Source of the DNA: Symsagittifera roscoffensis
Lineage: Eukaryota > Xenacoelomorpha > Acoela > Convolutidae
NCBI RefSeq assembly: GCF_963678635.1
Contig: NC_087062.1
Coordinates: 84,592,012 to 84,656,011, forward strand
Length of the DNA: 64,000 nucleotides
Reading direction: 5' to 3'
Position 1 is the first letter of the stretch; each line of letters begins with the position of its first letter. A program made the translations under genes and the position numbers. Shown here piece by piece: positions 46,734 through 58,900 of the stretch. The notes beneath the pieces were generated by a model. The model did no database searches. It saw only the letters and a program-made list of their open reading frames with translations, and was not told the origin of the DNA.

Positions 46734-47100
46734 CAGGGGCGGATTTAGGGGGGAAGCGCTGGGAAGGCACGCCCTCCTTTCAGGGATCCCCCCCCCCATT
46801 GTACCATTTTGAAATATCCATTTTTGGTGACGGACCCTAAAATTTTTCTAAAGGCGCCTTCTTCTGTGCCAATCTATACTTATTTTGAGGGGGAAGCGCG
46901 CGCCGAAAAAACGCGAATATTTGGTCAAATAATTCCAAAAAAGTGCCTAAAAACTCCTTTTTCTGCCTGTTTTTTTCTGCCTGCCTTTTTCTGCCTTAAA
47001 ACCTCCTTTTTCTGCCTGCGGCGCAGAAAATTTGGTCAAAACGGGGATTTTTTAGTGCTTTGAAAATCCGCCCAAATCTCAAAATCCGCCCAAAAAATCT
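46734..47100. mobile_element. hAT-like MITE, right end lost
   Basis: Starts CAGGGGCGGATTTAGG and continues collinear with 53687-54080 (GCGCGCGCCGAAAAAA, TTTGGTCAAA, CTGCGGCGCAGAAAATTTGG, TGAAAATCCGCC). The CCTAGATCCGCCCCTG end is absent. It sits 46 bases past the gypsy element. Confidence 0.75.
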
Positions 47101-47353
47101 GTGCTATTTATACAGCTGCCAACTCTTTTTGTTTGTCTATCAAATCAGAAAAATGATTGCATTATATCGGTTAAGTAATATATTTAAATTCCTGATACTT
47201 TTCAAAATAAAAGAAACGAAATTGAGTTATAGTTTTTTGATACAAGGTATGACTGCATAATTCTCAAATGGAATTTATACTTCATTCGAAATGTTTGCGA
47301 TTTTCTACTAAACCTAAAGTTGAAAACAAAATTGTCAAATATGATCAGCAAAC

Positions 47354-47553
47354 NNNNNNNNNNNNNNNNNNNNNNNNNNNNNNNNNNNNNNNNNNNNNNN
47401 NNNNNNNNNNNNNNNNNNNNNNNNNNNNNNNNNNNNNNNNNNNNNNNNNNNNNNNNNNNNNNNNNNNNNNNNNNNNNNNNNNNNNNNNNNNNNNNNNNNN
47501 NNNNNNNNNNNNNNNNNNNNNNNNNNNNNNNNNNNNNNNNNNNNNNNNNNNNN
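47354..47553. other. Assembly gap (200 N)
   Basis: Exactly 200 N, a round number suggesting a placeholder. The sequence right after begins GTTCGGCCTCGTAG, which resembles the end of a family A element, so a repeat may have caused the gap. Confidence 1.
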
Positions 47554-47730
47554 GTTCGGCCTCGTAGTTTTACTTTTGTCAAATAAAATAAAAATAATTT
47601 TAATCGATCATATTCAAATATAATGGGCTATAATCATTTTTTCGTAAATTACTTCGAAAGTTTTCAACACAGTGCAGTATATTCAAAACTTAATATATTT
47701 TTTGGCTTGATACAAATTACAGAAAAAAAA

Positions 47731-48210
47731 AGAGTTTGACCTCCATACACCGAAATTGCTTATCATACAATTCCATACAGCAAGTGTATAGAAAAATGCT
47801 TGTCATACAATTTTCGTTTATTTTCGAAGAAAAATTTGAAAAAAAATATAAACTTTCTGCGGCTGTTTGATTTCGTTAGAACATTCTGGCGATGAAAAAA
47901 TCGAGTTTTTGTTTTTTTATAGCAAAAAAATTCATAATTCAATTCCCATTTATGAAAATTGTATGGCTAGCATTTTTTTTTGCTGGCGACACAGAAATTT
48001 TCCAGGTAATTTTAAAGAAAAATTTAGAAAAACAAATCAACTTTTTGAGTTATTGAAAATTGGAAAAATGGTTGTATGGAAAAATGCTTTCAATATGGAA
48101 AATTACTAATCATAGAGATTTTAAACATTTTTCTGTACTTTTGGAAACGTATGGTAAAAAAAACTTTCATATATGGAAATTGTAGGAGAAGAAGTTTTGG
48201 TCATCCCGGT
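47731..48210. mobile_element. Family C TIR element (CCCGGG/TGACC ends), diverged copy
   Basis: The left end GAGTTTGACCTCCATACACC and the right end TTTGGTCATCCCGG are degraded versions of the ends at 52643-53378. The interior repeats AATGCTTATCATACAATTCC-type words in both orientations. Noncoding. Confidence 0.65.
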
Positions 48211-48889
48211 TTATCTTGTTTTCACTTGTTTGTTTCATATTCTTTTCTCACAAATTTCAGTTTCTCTTTTTACTGATCTTTCTTTTCACTTCCTAATCTA
48301 GTTTGCCTCCTTTTGCCGTCCCTTGCCGTCCCTTCCATATTGGTCCCCCACCGCCGAATTTACGCCAACCTCCCCTTTATGGCCCTCACGTGGAGAAAGA
48401 TAGCGTGCGGTGGGTAAACGTTCGGGTGAGGGAGTAAAAAGAGGGTTGTAAATGGGAGATATAAACGTCTAAACGGGGCGGGGGAGGGGTCTAAACATGG
48501 GGGATGAACGGGCGTATTGGGCGTTATAAAATTGAGTAAGTTTAGTTTTCTAGTAAGCCTCGAGTATAGCAGAAGTTTTGAAAAAGTTTGCAACTGAAGT
48601 TAGAAGCAATATAGAGATTTTGATTCATTATAAACAATTATCATCAATTGGATTTTAAATGGATTAATTTACATTATATGGATTTTAAATTATTGTGCTC
48701 TTACGGTAAAAATTGGTTATAATGACTTTATAAACAATTTCGTGGGATTTTGCAAAAATAAGGGATTACAATGACATTATTTTAGAAACATTGACAATTA
48801 TAATAAATTTTTCTCCATACAACTCGAGTGCGGGCAATCAATTTAATTCCAAAGAAATTAGCCATTTCTCTTACCCTTTTTGAATGCTA
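48211..48889. other. Noncoding with a GC-rich patch
   Basis: 48300-48530 is GC-richer with short repeats (TTGCCGTCCC twice) and G-runs. Nothing is recognised as a gene; a 77-codon minus-strand ORF at 48360-48593 has no motif. Confidence 0.45.
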
Positions 48890-49707
48890 ATGATACATTT
48901 TTTTAAGATGGAAAAAGCTAATCATACACTTTTCATGCAATTCCAAAATTAGAGAAAATTGCATGAATGGTCTTGGATTAATATGGAAATTGTATGACTA
49001 GCTTTTCTGCATAAACCAAAAAAGTGATATTTTTATAGTAAATTTTCTCAAAAATTTTGGGATGTGTTCGTGGCCGAACCCAAGTTACAAAAACCATAGT
49101 TTAATCAAACTACAGTCACCAAAGGTTTGATTCTCTGGCATGTACAATGCATTGGAAACGACCTGAAAGGAATAAGAGTTTTCTTACACAATTCATATTG
49201 TGAAAGCATCACAGTTTTAAATTTTAGCAAATTTTTCAAAGATGATTATTTTTTAATTTGATTTTTTTTAAATATCAAACACTGATCAGGGCATACATAA
49301 ACATGCCATACAAAAGAAGTAGGAGGTTTTAGCATTTTAGAAGAAAAAAAGTTTTCCAGGCAAAAAAAGTCAACTTTTGTGCATCCAGGACTACGTTGAA
49401 AGATATCTAAAAAATTTTTGGGGCAATTTCAAATTACTTGTTTAAATTTTTTTTGACGCCATCAAAAATTGCTACTCCTACAATTTCCATATATGGAAAT
49501 TGTATGACAAGCATTTTTTGGACAATGAGTTTTTCTTTTTTCTATATAACACACCGACTTTTATGCCAAAACAAGAAAAAAGTTTTTTGAAAGTTTGACG
49601 ACAACATTTTAGCAAAATGTAAGAATTTTGTATGATTAGACTTTTTCAGAAACTTAGTTTAAGAAATTTTGTGACTAGCTTTTTTGATGTATGGAGGTCA
49701 ACCCGGG
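48890..49707. mobile_element. Family C element, inverted copy
   Basis: Ends with TGTATGGAGGTCAACCCGGG, the inverse of the family C left end. Internal blocks (GGAAATTGTATGACAAGC; GAACTTGGTT/GGCCGAACCC...ACCAAAGGTTTGA near 49070-49140) are inverted counterparts of 53060-53160. The far end is not well defined. Confidence 0.6.
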
Positions 49708-50698
49708 TAGTTTAATTTAATTCAGAGTTTCGGACAATGAATACTATCTCTTCATCACGAGGCCAAACTGTTTACTGATAGGCGCACAATTTTGTGTTTG
49801 TATTTTCCTGGATTCCAGAGAAGAGTATTTAAACATGTTCCAAAATTTCAGTGGATTCCGCGCACAAACACTTGTAAGGTAAATTTTGTCGGCATAATGA
49901 CATTAATGCCGGCATAATGACTTTGATGTTTTCTGCATTCTTAGTTTGTGAGCAATACTCATGAGTTCAACTCTTGGTCGAATGATACTTTTTTAAAATA
50001 CAAAATTATAGATGTTTGCGGTGCTCTTCTACCAACATATTTCACAGACGAGATTACTTCAAGGCCCTTAGACTAAAGTTGACCAAACTCGTCAAGTAGA
50101 AAGAGAGTACTTGAGTAGCATAACTTGTGCCATTGTTCCCAGCGTTTCACCATCGGAGAGCATAGCTGGCGTTGTTAAAATTGTACGTGTGGCTTAATGG
50201 GCTCTTGCTCAATCTAAAATACTTAACGTCCGCGTTTGGCCTCCAAGCTGATTAACTAGAAAAAATCAATGGCATAGCATACTTTTTAAAAAAAATATAT
50301 TCGATGATGATAGGGTAAATGTTTCAATATCTGATTTGACTGCATACCCAAAGCAGTCGCATGCAGAAGCAGTCGCATACAGACCAGTCTAATACAAAAC
50401 AGTTAAATAAGACGAAATGAACACAACAACAGTCTCATACAAAACAGTTAGGCTTAAGGTCGCCGGCGATAACCGGCCCTTGATTTAGTGTCCTAACTGC
50501 TGTTGACAAGCTCGATGGAACACGTTAGCGATACTGCAGCAGTCACTAATTTTGTTGCTTATGTAGTTTAGACAAAGGACAATTCTTGACCTAATGGCTT
50601 CGAAAACAATTATTACGGAGGGTGTTTTTTGGACTGTTTGCTCAGACAAGCTGATTTGTCAATCGATAAATAATGCTAGAAGCAGCATCTGAGCTCCT
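49708..50698. other. Noncoding with a family A fragment
   Basis: 49753-49900 starts CATCACGAGGCCAAACTGTT and matches the left ~140 bp of the copy at 20877, with TGGATTCCGCGCACAAAC. Beyond it, a GCAGTCGCATACAGA word repeats at 50350-50390. No gene. Confidence 0.55.
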
Positions 50699-51065
50699 AG
50701 GGGGCTATTCTCATGCGCGAAGAGCCGAATGGGCGAAAAAACTTGTAGGCCAAGGACCGAAGACAAAATTAGCCGAAAGTCAATTTTTAAACAGAAACAA
50801 TTGCCATTCAGTTAAAATGAATTAGATGAAGCAATATTTTGCTACTTTCATCACGAAACCCCTGAAACGTAAAATTTGTCCCACTTTTGCTGCGGTCAAA
50901 AAAAAATTGAAGATTTTACATATTTCTGCCGTTTTTAGATTCGGCCAATATCAATACTCCAGTCCCTGGAAATGTTTACTTTCCAAATTTTAGATTACTG
51001 AAATCTGATTGGCTGATTTTTATTTTCGCGCATTCGGTCCTTCGCGCATGAGGGATTCTTCCACC
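50699..51065. mobile_element. MITE with ~24-bp TIRs and probable 8-bp target duplication
   Basis: Inverted ends centre on CTCATGCGCGAAG..CCGAATG (50710-50731) and its inverse (51030-51052). The flanks GAGCTCCT (50691-50698) and GAGCTCCA (51066-51073) agree at seven of eight positions. This suggests a hAT-like insertion. Noncoding. Confidence 0.7.
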
Positions 51066-52642
51066 GAGCTCCAATACAGGTCACAACCACTTTAAACCTT
51101 GTTCTGGATGCAGCACGTACTGAAAATAGAAAATTATAATTAACAGCTGATTTCCCAAAATTGCTGAAAAGATAATTGATCCAAAATGCAGATTTTATAA
51201 ACTCATAAGGGGGTTGAGAAATTAGACGACAAGCAAATTAAACGGAGGCACTTGAAAGGCAATTAGACGATTTTTCAAAACTGCAATAGTGAGAAAAAAG
51301 ACGAACGTGAGAGATTAAAATTGTTTGCATACAAATTGCGTGAGAAAAATAAAAATGTTTGCAGACAACACCCGATCCATGTTTAGGCGTAAGTAATCAT
51401 TTATAACGGATTAGTATGATCATTGTTTGACAATTAAAATTGATTCTAATTACCAAAACTAGGTTCTTAAAGGATTTATAATTGATTATAATCGTGATTT
51501 TTTCTATTATAATCGATTATAATTGAATAAAGTTCTTACAAAAAAACCTTTAAAATAAATTATAATCGATTTTGTGCATAAAATTTTTTGAGCACAAAAT
51601 ATTCAACATTTTTTCACTGTCTAGGTTCGTAGTTGCTATGGGCACTTTTCCAGTTTCCCAACCCCATAGTCAAATTACAAAAAAAATCTGTTCAAAAACT
51701 GTTCACACCGCGTTTTGCATATATAAAAAATGTTGTAGAAAATTGTTTACCTGTCCATACTGACACGTTTTAACGCATTTTTTACTAAGAAAGGCTTTTT
51801 TGAATAAACATTCATATGTTGAAATTCATCAAAGCGGTAACTGCAAAAGAGCCTGTCAATGTAAATTATCACAAAAAAAATGTCTAATTTACTGTTAGAA
51901 AAAGTCGAGCAAATCAAAGACTAGCAAAAAAAATCCAGTCGATCACTTGAAATATAATTTTTGATATTCTTTTGAGCTGAAATGCTGCTCAGTACATCAG
52001 AAAAGCTAAGCATTAAACCGAAGCGCTGAACTTTAAAAACCGAAATATTTTACATTGTTTTTTTTGAAAACATAACAGTAAGCTTAACCTTTTATTAGCA
52101 GCCAAATCCAGTAGAGCTAAACCATTGTTAATTTTGTAGGAATTTAGAAAAACGTTACTGAGGATGTCAGAGTAAATTTTTAAACTTTGGTTGTTTTCTA
52201 CGTATTACAATTTTACCAGGAAATTTCACGTTAAATCCAGTTTTAGAATGCAACTGAATGATGTCATCAATCAACTCAATGAGCTTTAATTAATTTTTGT
52301 ATCACTTTTTTCAAACTTTATAAAACTGATCGTGAAATGAATTGTTTTTGTTTTTTGCCCAAAAGTCAGGACGGGAAAGAAGAGAAACAAAAATGATATT
52401 CTGTGTTTATGCTTCACATTGAAATATCATTTTGATCCATCTTCTTGCGTTATTAGTGTAGATGGTTTCGTTTCATTTGCGCGTCACTGCAACATCAATT
52501 TGATCTAAGAGCGGATTTTTTTGGGGGGCGGGATGAAAAAGAGTTTTTAGATTCTTTCGAGCTTTTAGATTGTTTTTAGATTGCTCTCGAAAGAATCGGA
52601 AAAAGCACGAGCCAGAAAGTTAAAAAAGTTCACCAAAAAAAA
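51066..52642. other. AT-rich noncoding
   Basis: 51430-51570 has clustered ATTATAATCGATTATAAT palindromes, similar in flavour to 12586-13686 but without termini. A short ORF at 51572-51763 has no motif. Confidence 0.5.
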
Positions 52643-53378
52643 CCCGGGTTGACCTCCATACACCGAAAATGCTTATCATACAATCCCATACATCAAGTGT
52701 GTGGAAAAATGCTTGTCATACAATTTTCATACAATTTCTAAAAATGGTTGAAAACTGCTATAAACTTATTTCTGTGGCTGTTTGATTCTAATAAAAACAG
52801 TCTGGTGATAAAAAACTGAGGTTTTCGTTTTTTGAAAAAAATGCTTGCCATACAATTCCCATAAATTGGCTTTTATTTTCTTTTCACTTAAATTTTTTTT
52901 TCAAAAACGCTGAAAATTAACATTTTTTTTGTATGGGGTGTTAATGTATGCCTTGATCAATGTCTGATAATTTGAAAATTCAAAAATTTAAAATAATCAC
53001 CATTAAAAAATTTTGCCAAAAACTAAAAGTTTGTTGCTTTTGTTATATCAATTGTGAAAGACAGCCGAACTCAGGTCGTTTTCTATGCATTATAAATGCA
53101 AAGACCGTCCAACCTTTGGTGCTTTGAGTAACCAAGGTCTTTGTCACTTGTGTTCGGCTGCAAACACAACGTAAAATTTTTCAGAAATAAATTTAGAAAG
53201 AAAAAATCAAACTTTTGCTTTATGGAAAAACATCTATCATACAATTTTCATTTATGGAAAAATGTTTATCATAGAGATTTCATACAATGTTCTGTACGTA
53301 TGGCATTGTATGGAATTGTATGACAAGAAGTTTATCATATATGGGAATTGTATGATAAGGAGTTTCGGTCATCCCGGG
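52643..53378. mobile_element. Family C TIR element, best copy (736 bp)
   Basis: Begins CCCGGGTTGACCTCCATACA and ends GGTCATCCCGGG, giving 12-bp inverted ends (CCCGGGwTGACC). The interior is built of TATCATACAATTCCATA and GGAATTGTATGACAAG words in both directions and a central GCCGAACTCAGG ... GTGTTCGGCT inverted pair (53066-53160). No ORF of note. Confidence 0.75.
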
Positions 53379-53686
53379 AAGGAAACACGTCATTTTTTTG
53401 TAAATTTTGCTTGCCTGCCATTTTATTATGATTAAACATGATATGATGTTTTTCTTATCAAATAGTCTTTTTAGACCATTTAGCTTGACGCAGAGTATTC
53501 GAGAAATTTTTTTGAAACACATTAATTCAGATTTTGAACTACTATATTCTAGAACTGCAGCAGGTATTAGTTATCAAACCCACCTACTTTATGTAATAGG
53601 TTTGCAGCTCAGATCGAAACTATATTTCAGATGGCATGAAAATGTTCGTCAAAAGATCTTCTTGATTTGAAAAGGTCACTTAAAAT
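53379..53686. other. Noncoding
   Basis: An 87-codon plus-strand ORF (53407-53670) lacks an ATG at its start and shows no domain. Confidence 0.4.
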
Positions 53687-54113
53687 CAGAGGCGGGTTGG
53701 GGGGGGGGGGGTTTGCGGACGCCCCACTCCCCCAGGGTTTCAACCCCCTGCCGACCCAAAGGGTCCCCCCATTGGTACTTTTTAAGAAATCCAATTTTGA
53801 CCGACCGACACTAGAACTTTTCTAAAGGCGCATTTGGCGATAATGTATACTAATTTTGAGGGCGAGCGCGCGCCCGAAAAAAAACACAATTTTTTGGTCA
53901 ACATTTTCCAAAAAGCGCCTAAAAACGCATTTTTTGGACTGTTTTTTTTCAAAATTTTACCTGCGACGCAGATAATTTGGTCAAAACAGGGACTAAACCG
54001 TGCTTAGGGAGATCTCGAAAAATCAATTCGGTCGAACTAAAAAAAGTTGACAAAATTTTCGAAAAATTTTTGAAAATCCGCCCGCCCTCGGGAAAATCCT
54101 AGATCCGCCCCTG
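53687..54113. mobile_element. hAT-like MITE (CAGGGGCGGAT family), full copy
   Basis: Starts CAGAGGCGGGTTGG and ends CCTAGATCCGCCCCTG. The flanks CTTAAAAT and GTCAAAAT match at six of eight positions, consistent with an aged 8-bp duplication. A run of 13 G is at 53699-53711. Same family as 15887 and 46734. Confidence 0.8.
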
Positions 54114-54665
54114 GTCAAAATTTTAGATTTTTATTGGAGTCTATTCCTTTGTTCTCTTTTAACACAAAACACTTTTGGACAAGTGCTGACAAAAAAAGCC
54201 CAACATTGTGAATTAAAAACTTTTTCTGCTATCTTCCTAATACGATCGACAAATTCAGTCGTTAATTTTCAGTCGCTAACTTATGCCTACAACCTGTTTT
54301 TGATAATAATGGGACAACACAAGAGACCACGGGTTAAGTCAAAAAGTCAAAGGGGTTATCAGTACTGTTCAAGTAAAACAACTGATTATTGCTAAATAAA
54401 TTTTTTGTTTCATAGGAGTTTGTTTTGGTGACTTTGTTTTTAGTTACGCGCAATTTCATTGGTTGTTTCTACTTCTATTGTGCAATTTCAATTTATAGTT
54501 TCTTTTGAGTTTGTTACTATCATTATGTAGTCTTATTTTAAATGTCTTACAATTGAGTCTTAAAATTGAGTTCCTCAGAATTTTGTGTTACGTGTTTTTT
54601 TAATTGAGAGTTCAAGTGTTGTCTGTTTTTTTTCCCATAAAATAGGAAGGCCGAAAAGGTTTTTG
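54114..54665. other. Noncoding, T-rich
   Basis: No feature recognised; a 70-codon ORF at 54183-54395 has no motif. Confidence 0.45.
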
Positions 54666-55103
54666 GTGTCTTATGCACAAAACGGCCCAAAATCAAAATT
54701 TTTTAATCTTGAATCAAAACTTATGCAGTCGAATCTGACTGGCTAAAATAATCCATTCAAAATCAAGCAACACTTTCAGGCAATTCAACCAAAACTTCCA
54801 GCAGATACAAGTATTAGCCGAAATTACCAAAACGTTAAATTTTGTCTTAATTTTTTTTTTCAAGTAACTTGAGTAATTTTGGCCTGATGAGAAAAATTTC
54901 GCAAAATGGCTTCAGCAGAAGAAAAGTTTTATAATTTTGGTTATTTCTGCCAATAATTTTATCTGCTTGGAATTTTAATTGAAATGCCGGACCATGTTTT
55001 TTGAATTTGAGTGTATGATTAGCAAATCAGATTCAATCATTTTACTTTGAGTTCAAGAAAGATTTAAAATTACTGATTTTGGGCCGTTTAGTGCATAAGA
55101 CCC
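54666..55103. mobile_element. MITE with 28-bp TIRs and perfect 8-bp target duplication
   Basis: The inverted ends GTCTTATGCACAAAACGGCC (continuing CAAAATCA, 54668-54695) and 55074-55101 differ at one of 28 positions. GGTTTTTG flanks both sides (54658-54665, 55104-55111). An 8-bp duplication points to hAT. The 438-bp interior is noncoding. Confidence 0.9.
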
Positions 55104-55537
55104 GGTTTTTGAAATCGGCCCAACCAAATAATTTCATTGAAGTCACGCTTCTGCCTAGGCGCGGAAATTAACAAAATTGAACATAATTATTCTTCATAAT
55201 TTACATCGTAATATCACACGTTTAGTCATCACCCCCCCCCCCAAGTTTCAATATTTCAATTTTATTAGTGTTTTACTTGTGTCTATGGGTAAATACGTGA
55301 TTTCACAGTATACAATCTCATATATGTAAGTAGGTTTGAATGTGAGCATGTTTGAAAGAATTTGTGTCAAACTGGGACTGGTTGACAAATGAGGATGATC
55401 ATGTTCATTCGAAGGAATTCCAAGCTGGCTGTTGGCAGGGCACATTTAAGAAAGGTACTCTCATTTGCTGAAGTGACGTTTGTATCTCGTTTTCATGCAA
55501 GTATACGTCGCTAGTAGAAAGCAAGTACATATGCAAG
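55104..55537. other. Noncoding; probable remains of BEL/Pao 3' LTR
   Basis: Contains a run of 11 C (55232-55242) and, read on the minus strand, continues past the foldback from the end of pol with TGTACTTGCATATG ... AATAAAATTG. If the foldback is removed, this would join to TGTTAATGCTA just after pol, as an LTR start would. No matching 5' LTR was found to test this. Confidence 0.4.
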
Positions 55538-55994
55538 TACATAGCATTAAAGTATGAAAGTATAGTATAAAGCCAGTATAGTTGCTTATCAATATCAGCT
55601 ATATAGCTCAGCGTATACATAGTGCGTTTCGGGGAGTTCGGCGTGGGTTCGATTCTCACCTAAGTCGTTTCATTTGAGAATCCTATTTGAGCCGAACCTG
55701 ACAGAACATAAAATGCTAATATTTTAATTGGTTCACAATGAGTTCATACTTAGTTCACGCAGTTTAATTAACAGAAACTTAATTGCATACCAATTTTGAA
55801 CCGATTAAAATATTAGCATTTTATGTTCTGTCAGGTTCGGCTCAAATAGGATTCTCAAATGAAACGACTTAGGTAAGAATCGAACCCACGCCGAACTCCC
55901 CGGAACGCACTATGTATACGCTGAGCTATATAGCTGATATTGATAAGCAACTATACTGGCTTTATACTATACTTTCATACTTTAATGCTATGTA
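55538..55994. repeat. Foldback: 198-bp inverted arms around a 61-bp loop
   Basis: Arms 55538-55735 and 55797-55994 are inverse copies with three mismatches by eye and no gaps. Each arm carries a tRNA-like sequence. The outer end of the right arm supplies the last bases of the BEL pol frame, including its stop codon. The near identity implies a recent origin or ongoing correction between arms. Confidence 0.95.
55599..55667 (+). other. tRNA-like sequence in left foldback arm
   Basis: ATATAGCTCAGCGTATAC resembles an A box/D-arm and GTGGGTTCGATTCTCAC forms a five-pair T-stem with loop TTCGATT, the RNA polymerase III B box. The acceptor ends do not pair, so it is a tRNA-derived SINE head or pseudogene, not a working tRNA. 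Its inverted twin lies at about 55865-55933. Confidence 0.6.
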
Positions 55995-58900
55995 GCATTA
56001 ACATCCTCCACGCCCGAAGGAGCGAGAACCGGAACGAGCTTAACGAGCGGCCGAGTGTAGTTTCCGGAAACGGTCCTTAGGTTTGCGGAACGGGCGGTAT
56101 TGTCTTTGCCGTAGTTTAGCGACGTTATGCGTGCTAGTGGGTAGTGGCTCCTAGGGCTAGTGGATTCAACTAACCACACCATATCTCCCGTTTTCAAAGA
56201 GTATTCGGGAGGAGCATGCCACTTAACTCTTTTATTGAATGTAGGGACGTACTCACTTAACCATCGCTGCCAAATTGCGTTTGCGTACGACTGCGCACGG
56301 GCATAGCGCTTAGAGTGAGAATAGTTTTCACTCGATCTTAGAGACGGAAACGTTAGACTGTGCTGACCTAAGAGGAAATGATTCGGCGTCAAAGCCTCAA
56401 GACTATCGGGGTCGTCAGAAACGGGAGTGAGTGGACGGGCATTAAGTGAACCTTCAACTAGGCACATGGTTGGGTTCAAAATCTCGTCAGTCAACTCTTT
56501 TGACCCTAAGATTGCTTAAAACACACGCTTACAACTGCGCACCATTCGCTCCCATGCTCCACCTTGATGTGGTGCACTTGGCGGATTATACTTCCACTTA
56601 ATGCCTTTGTGTACGAGCGACAGTGGAGCTTCTGCGTTCCAATTTTTGATGCACAGAAGAAGCTCTTTTTTGCCTCCTACAAAGTTTGTTCCGTTGTCCG
56701 ACCAAATTATTGAGGGTGTTACTCGCCTAGAAAAAAAGCGCTCGATAGCCATCACACAAGAACTTGTGTCCATGGATGGAACCAACTCAATGTGAATTGC
56801 GCGAGTCGTTAAGCAAGTAAATAGAAAACCCCAGCGTTTCTCGGAAGATCGACGAATGATTACATGAAATGGTCCAAAATAATCGACGCCGCAGTTCGAG
56901 AACGGTGGCTGGCGGTAACCTAGACGCTCCGCGGGAAGGTCAGACATCATTGGAGTAACGGTTTTCGCTTTTCGCTTTCTACAGCACACGCAATGTGTTT
57001 CAATAGCTCTTAGTGCAGATCTTAAGCGTAGTACAACAAATTGCTGATGAATGACGGAACGAAGGTAGTCGACTGACTGATGTTCATGCTTAATGTGATA
57101 AAAACGGAGAAACAATCGGATTAGGCGATGGCGGCTATCCAAAATTATTGGATGGCGAGTTTCGAATGCGGTTGCAGAGAGACGTTGGATACGGCCGGTA
57201 GATCTAATTAAACCGTTCGGCCCGATAAAAGGCGAATAGTATGATATACGGCTCGACGTTTTCACATATTTTCCAGCTGCTAATTGTTTACTTTCAGCTG
57301 GGAATGACTCTAACTGCGAAAGTTGCAAAAGTTTTTCCTCTGAAATAACAAGTTCTGCTGGATCAATTACGGCCTTATCTGGTGATCTGAAATGTCTATG
57401 CTTAGGTGAGAGTCTCAACATATATGCGACCAGTCGCTTTATCTTGGAGAACGAGCTATACTCTTCCCAAGGGAAGGCAAAGTCAGTCGAAACTGCAGTG
57501 CACAGAAAATTGGAAGAGACCTCTAAACCCTCGTTTAGATCGTAGACCGGACCATCCAGGCGAATTTTGTCAGTAACTTCCCTATTTGGATTGAAAGGCC
57601 AATCAGAAGTTTTCAAAAAGGAAGGGCCGTTTACCCAACTGCTTTGCTTGAGGGAGTCAGCAGTAATACCTCTAGTTCCGGTGTCAGCGTGGTTGTCTCC
57701 ACTCAAAACATGGAACCATTGGTCAATTGATGTTGACTCCAGAATCTCGGCTACTCGATTGGCTACAAACACGGGCTGTTTGCTTGTCGAGTTCAACCAC
57801 TGTAGGACTGTTGTGATGTCAGTCCACATGAACACTTTGGAAATACTCAGTGTCAGAGCTTTCTCGATATCATCCTTCAGGCGACTGGCAAGAAGCGCAG
57901 CCTGAAGTTCAAACTTCGGAATTGAAAGAATCTTCATCGGGGCTACTCTTGCTTTACCGAAAACAAACGCTAGTTGACATTTGGAACAGGCGTTTTTCTG
58001 GGCTCGAAGGAATGCTACAGAACAGAAAACGTCCAATGAGCTATCACCGAACATGTGCAGCTCAACCTCATCTACTGAGAAGTCAAAATAGCAACGAGGT
58101 ATTTTGAGCTGCCCTAAAACTGGCAAGCCAGAGTGCCATTCAGTGAATCTGCGGCACAACTCAATTGGCAGTGGGTCGTCCCACTGTTGGCCACTATATC
58201 TCCAGATATCTTTCAGTAACAAGCGTGCGCGTACGGTATACGGGGCGACAAGACCTATGGGGTCGAACACGGAGGACACAAAACTAAGGACTGATCATTG
58301 CGTAACAGAGTCTTTGAGTTCGCGGTTGACTCCTCTGCTCACAACCAACGTATCGGTGACGTGGTCCCATTTGAGACCGAGAACATGCGATGCGGTTTCC
58401 GGATTAATCGCAGCGGTAATAATTTCCTTACTGTTGTTAGCGCTGGTCTTAGGGGGATTTAATTTCGAAGACAAATTGGGAACGTTGCTAATAAATTTTG
58501 TAAGATTAAACCCACCCAACTTAAGCAGTTCAACTAAACTGCGACTTAACCTTAAAGCAGTTTCTGGGATTTTCACAGACCCAAGGTAGTCATCCATGTA
58601 AAATTTGTTAAGCACGGCGCAAGCGGCATCGGGGTAACGATCTTGGTTATCGAAGGCTGTTCGGCGAAGAGCATAGTTAGCACATGTCGGAGAATCTTTC
58701 GCTCCAAATATATGCCTTGTATATTGAAATAAACTCACATCTGATGCGGGGTCCTCCCGCCACAAAAAACGCAAGGAACGTTGATCGCTTTCTAGTAAGC
58801 CGACCTGCATAAACATGCCTTCGATATCTGCGGAAATTGCGTATTTGTGCTCTCGGAAGCGCATTAAAACGAATAAAAGGTTCTGAAGCAGATCGGGGCC

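Noticed and set aside
47202-47586. ORFs spanning the N-run
   Set aside because: Artefact of undetermined bases.
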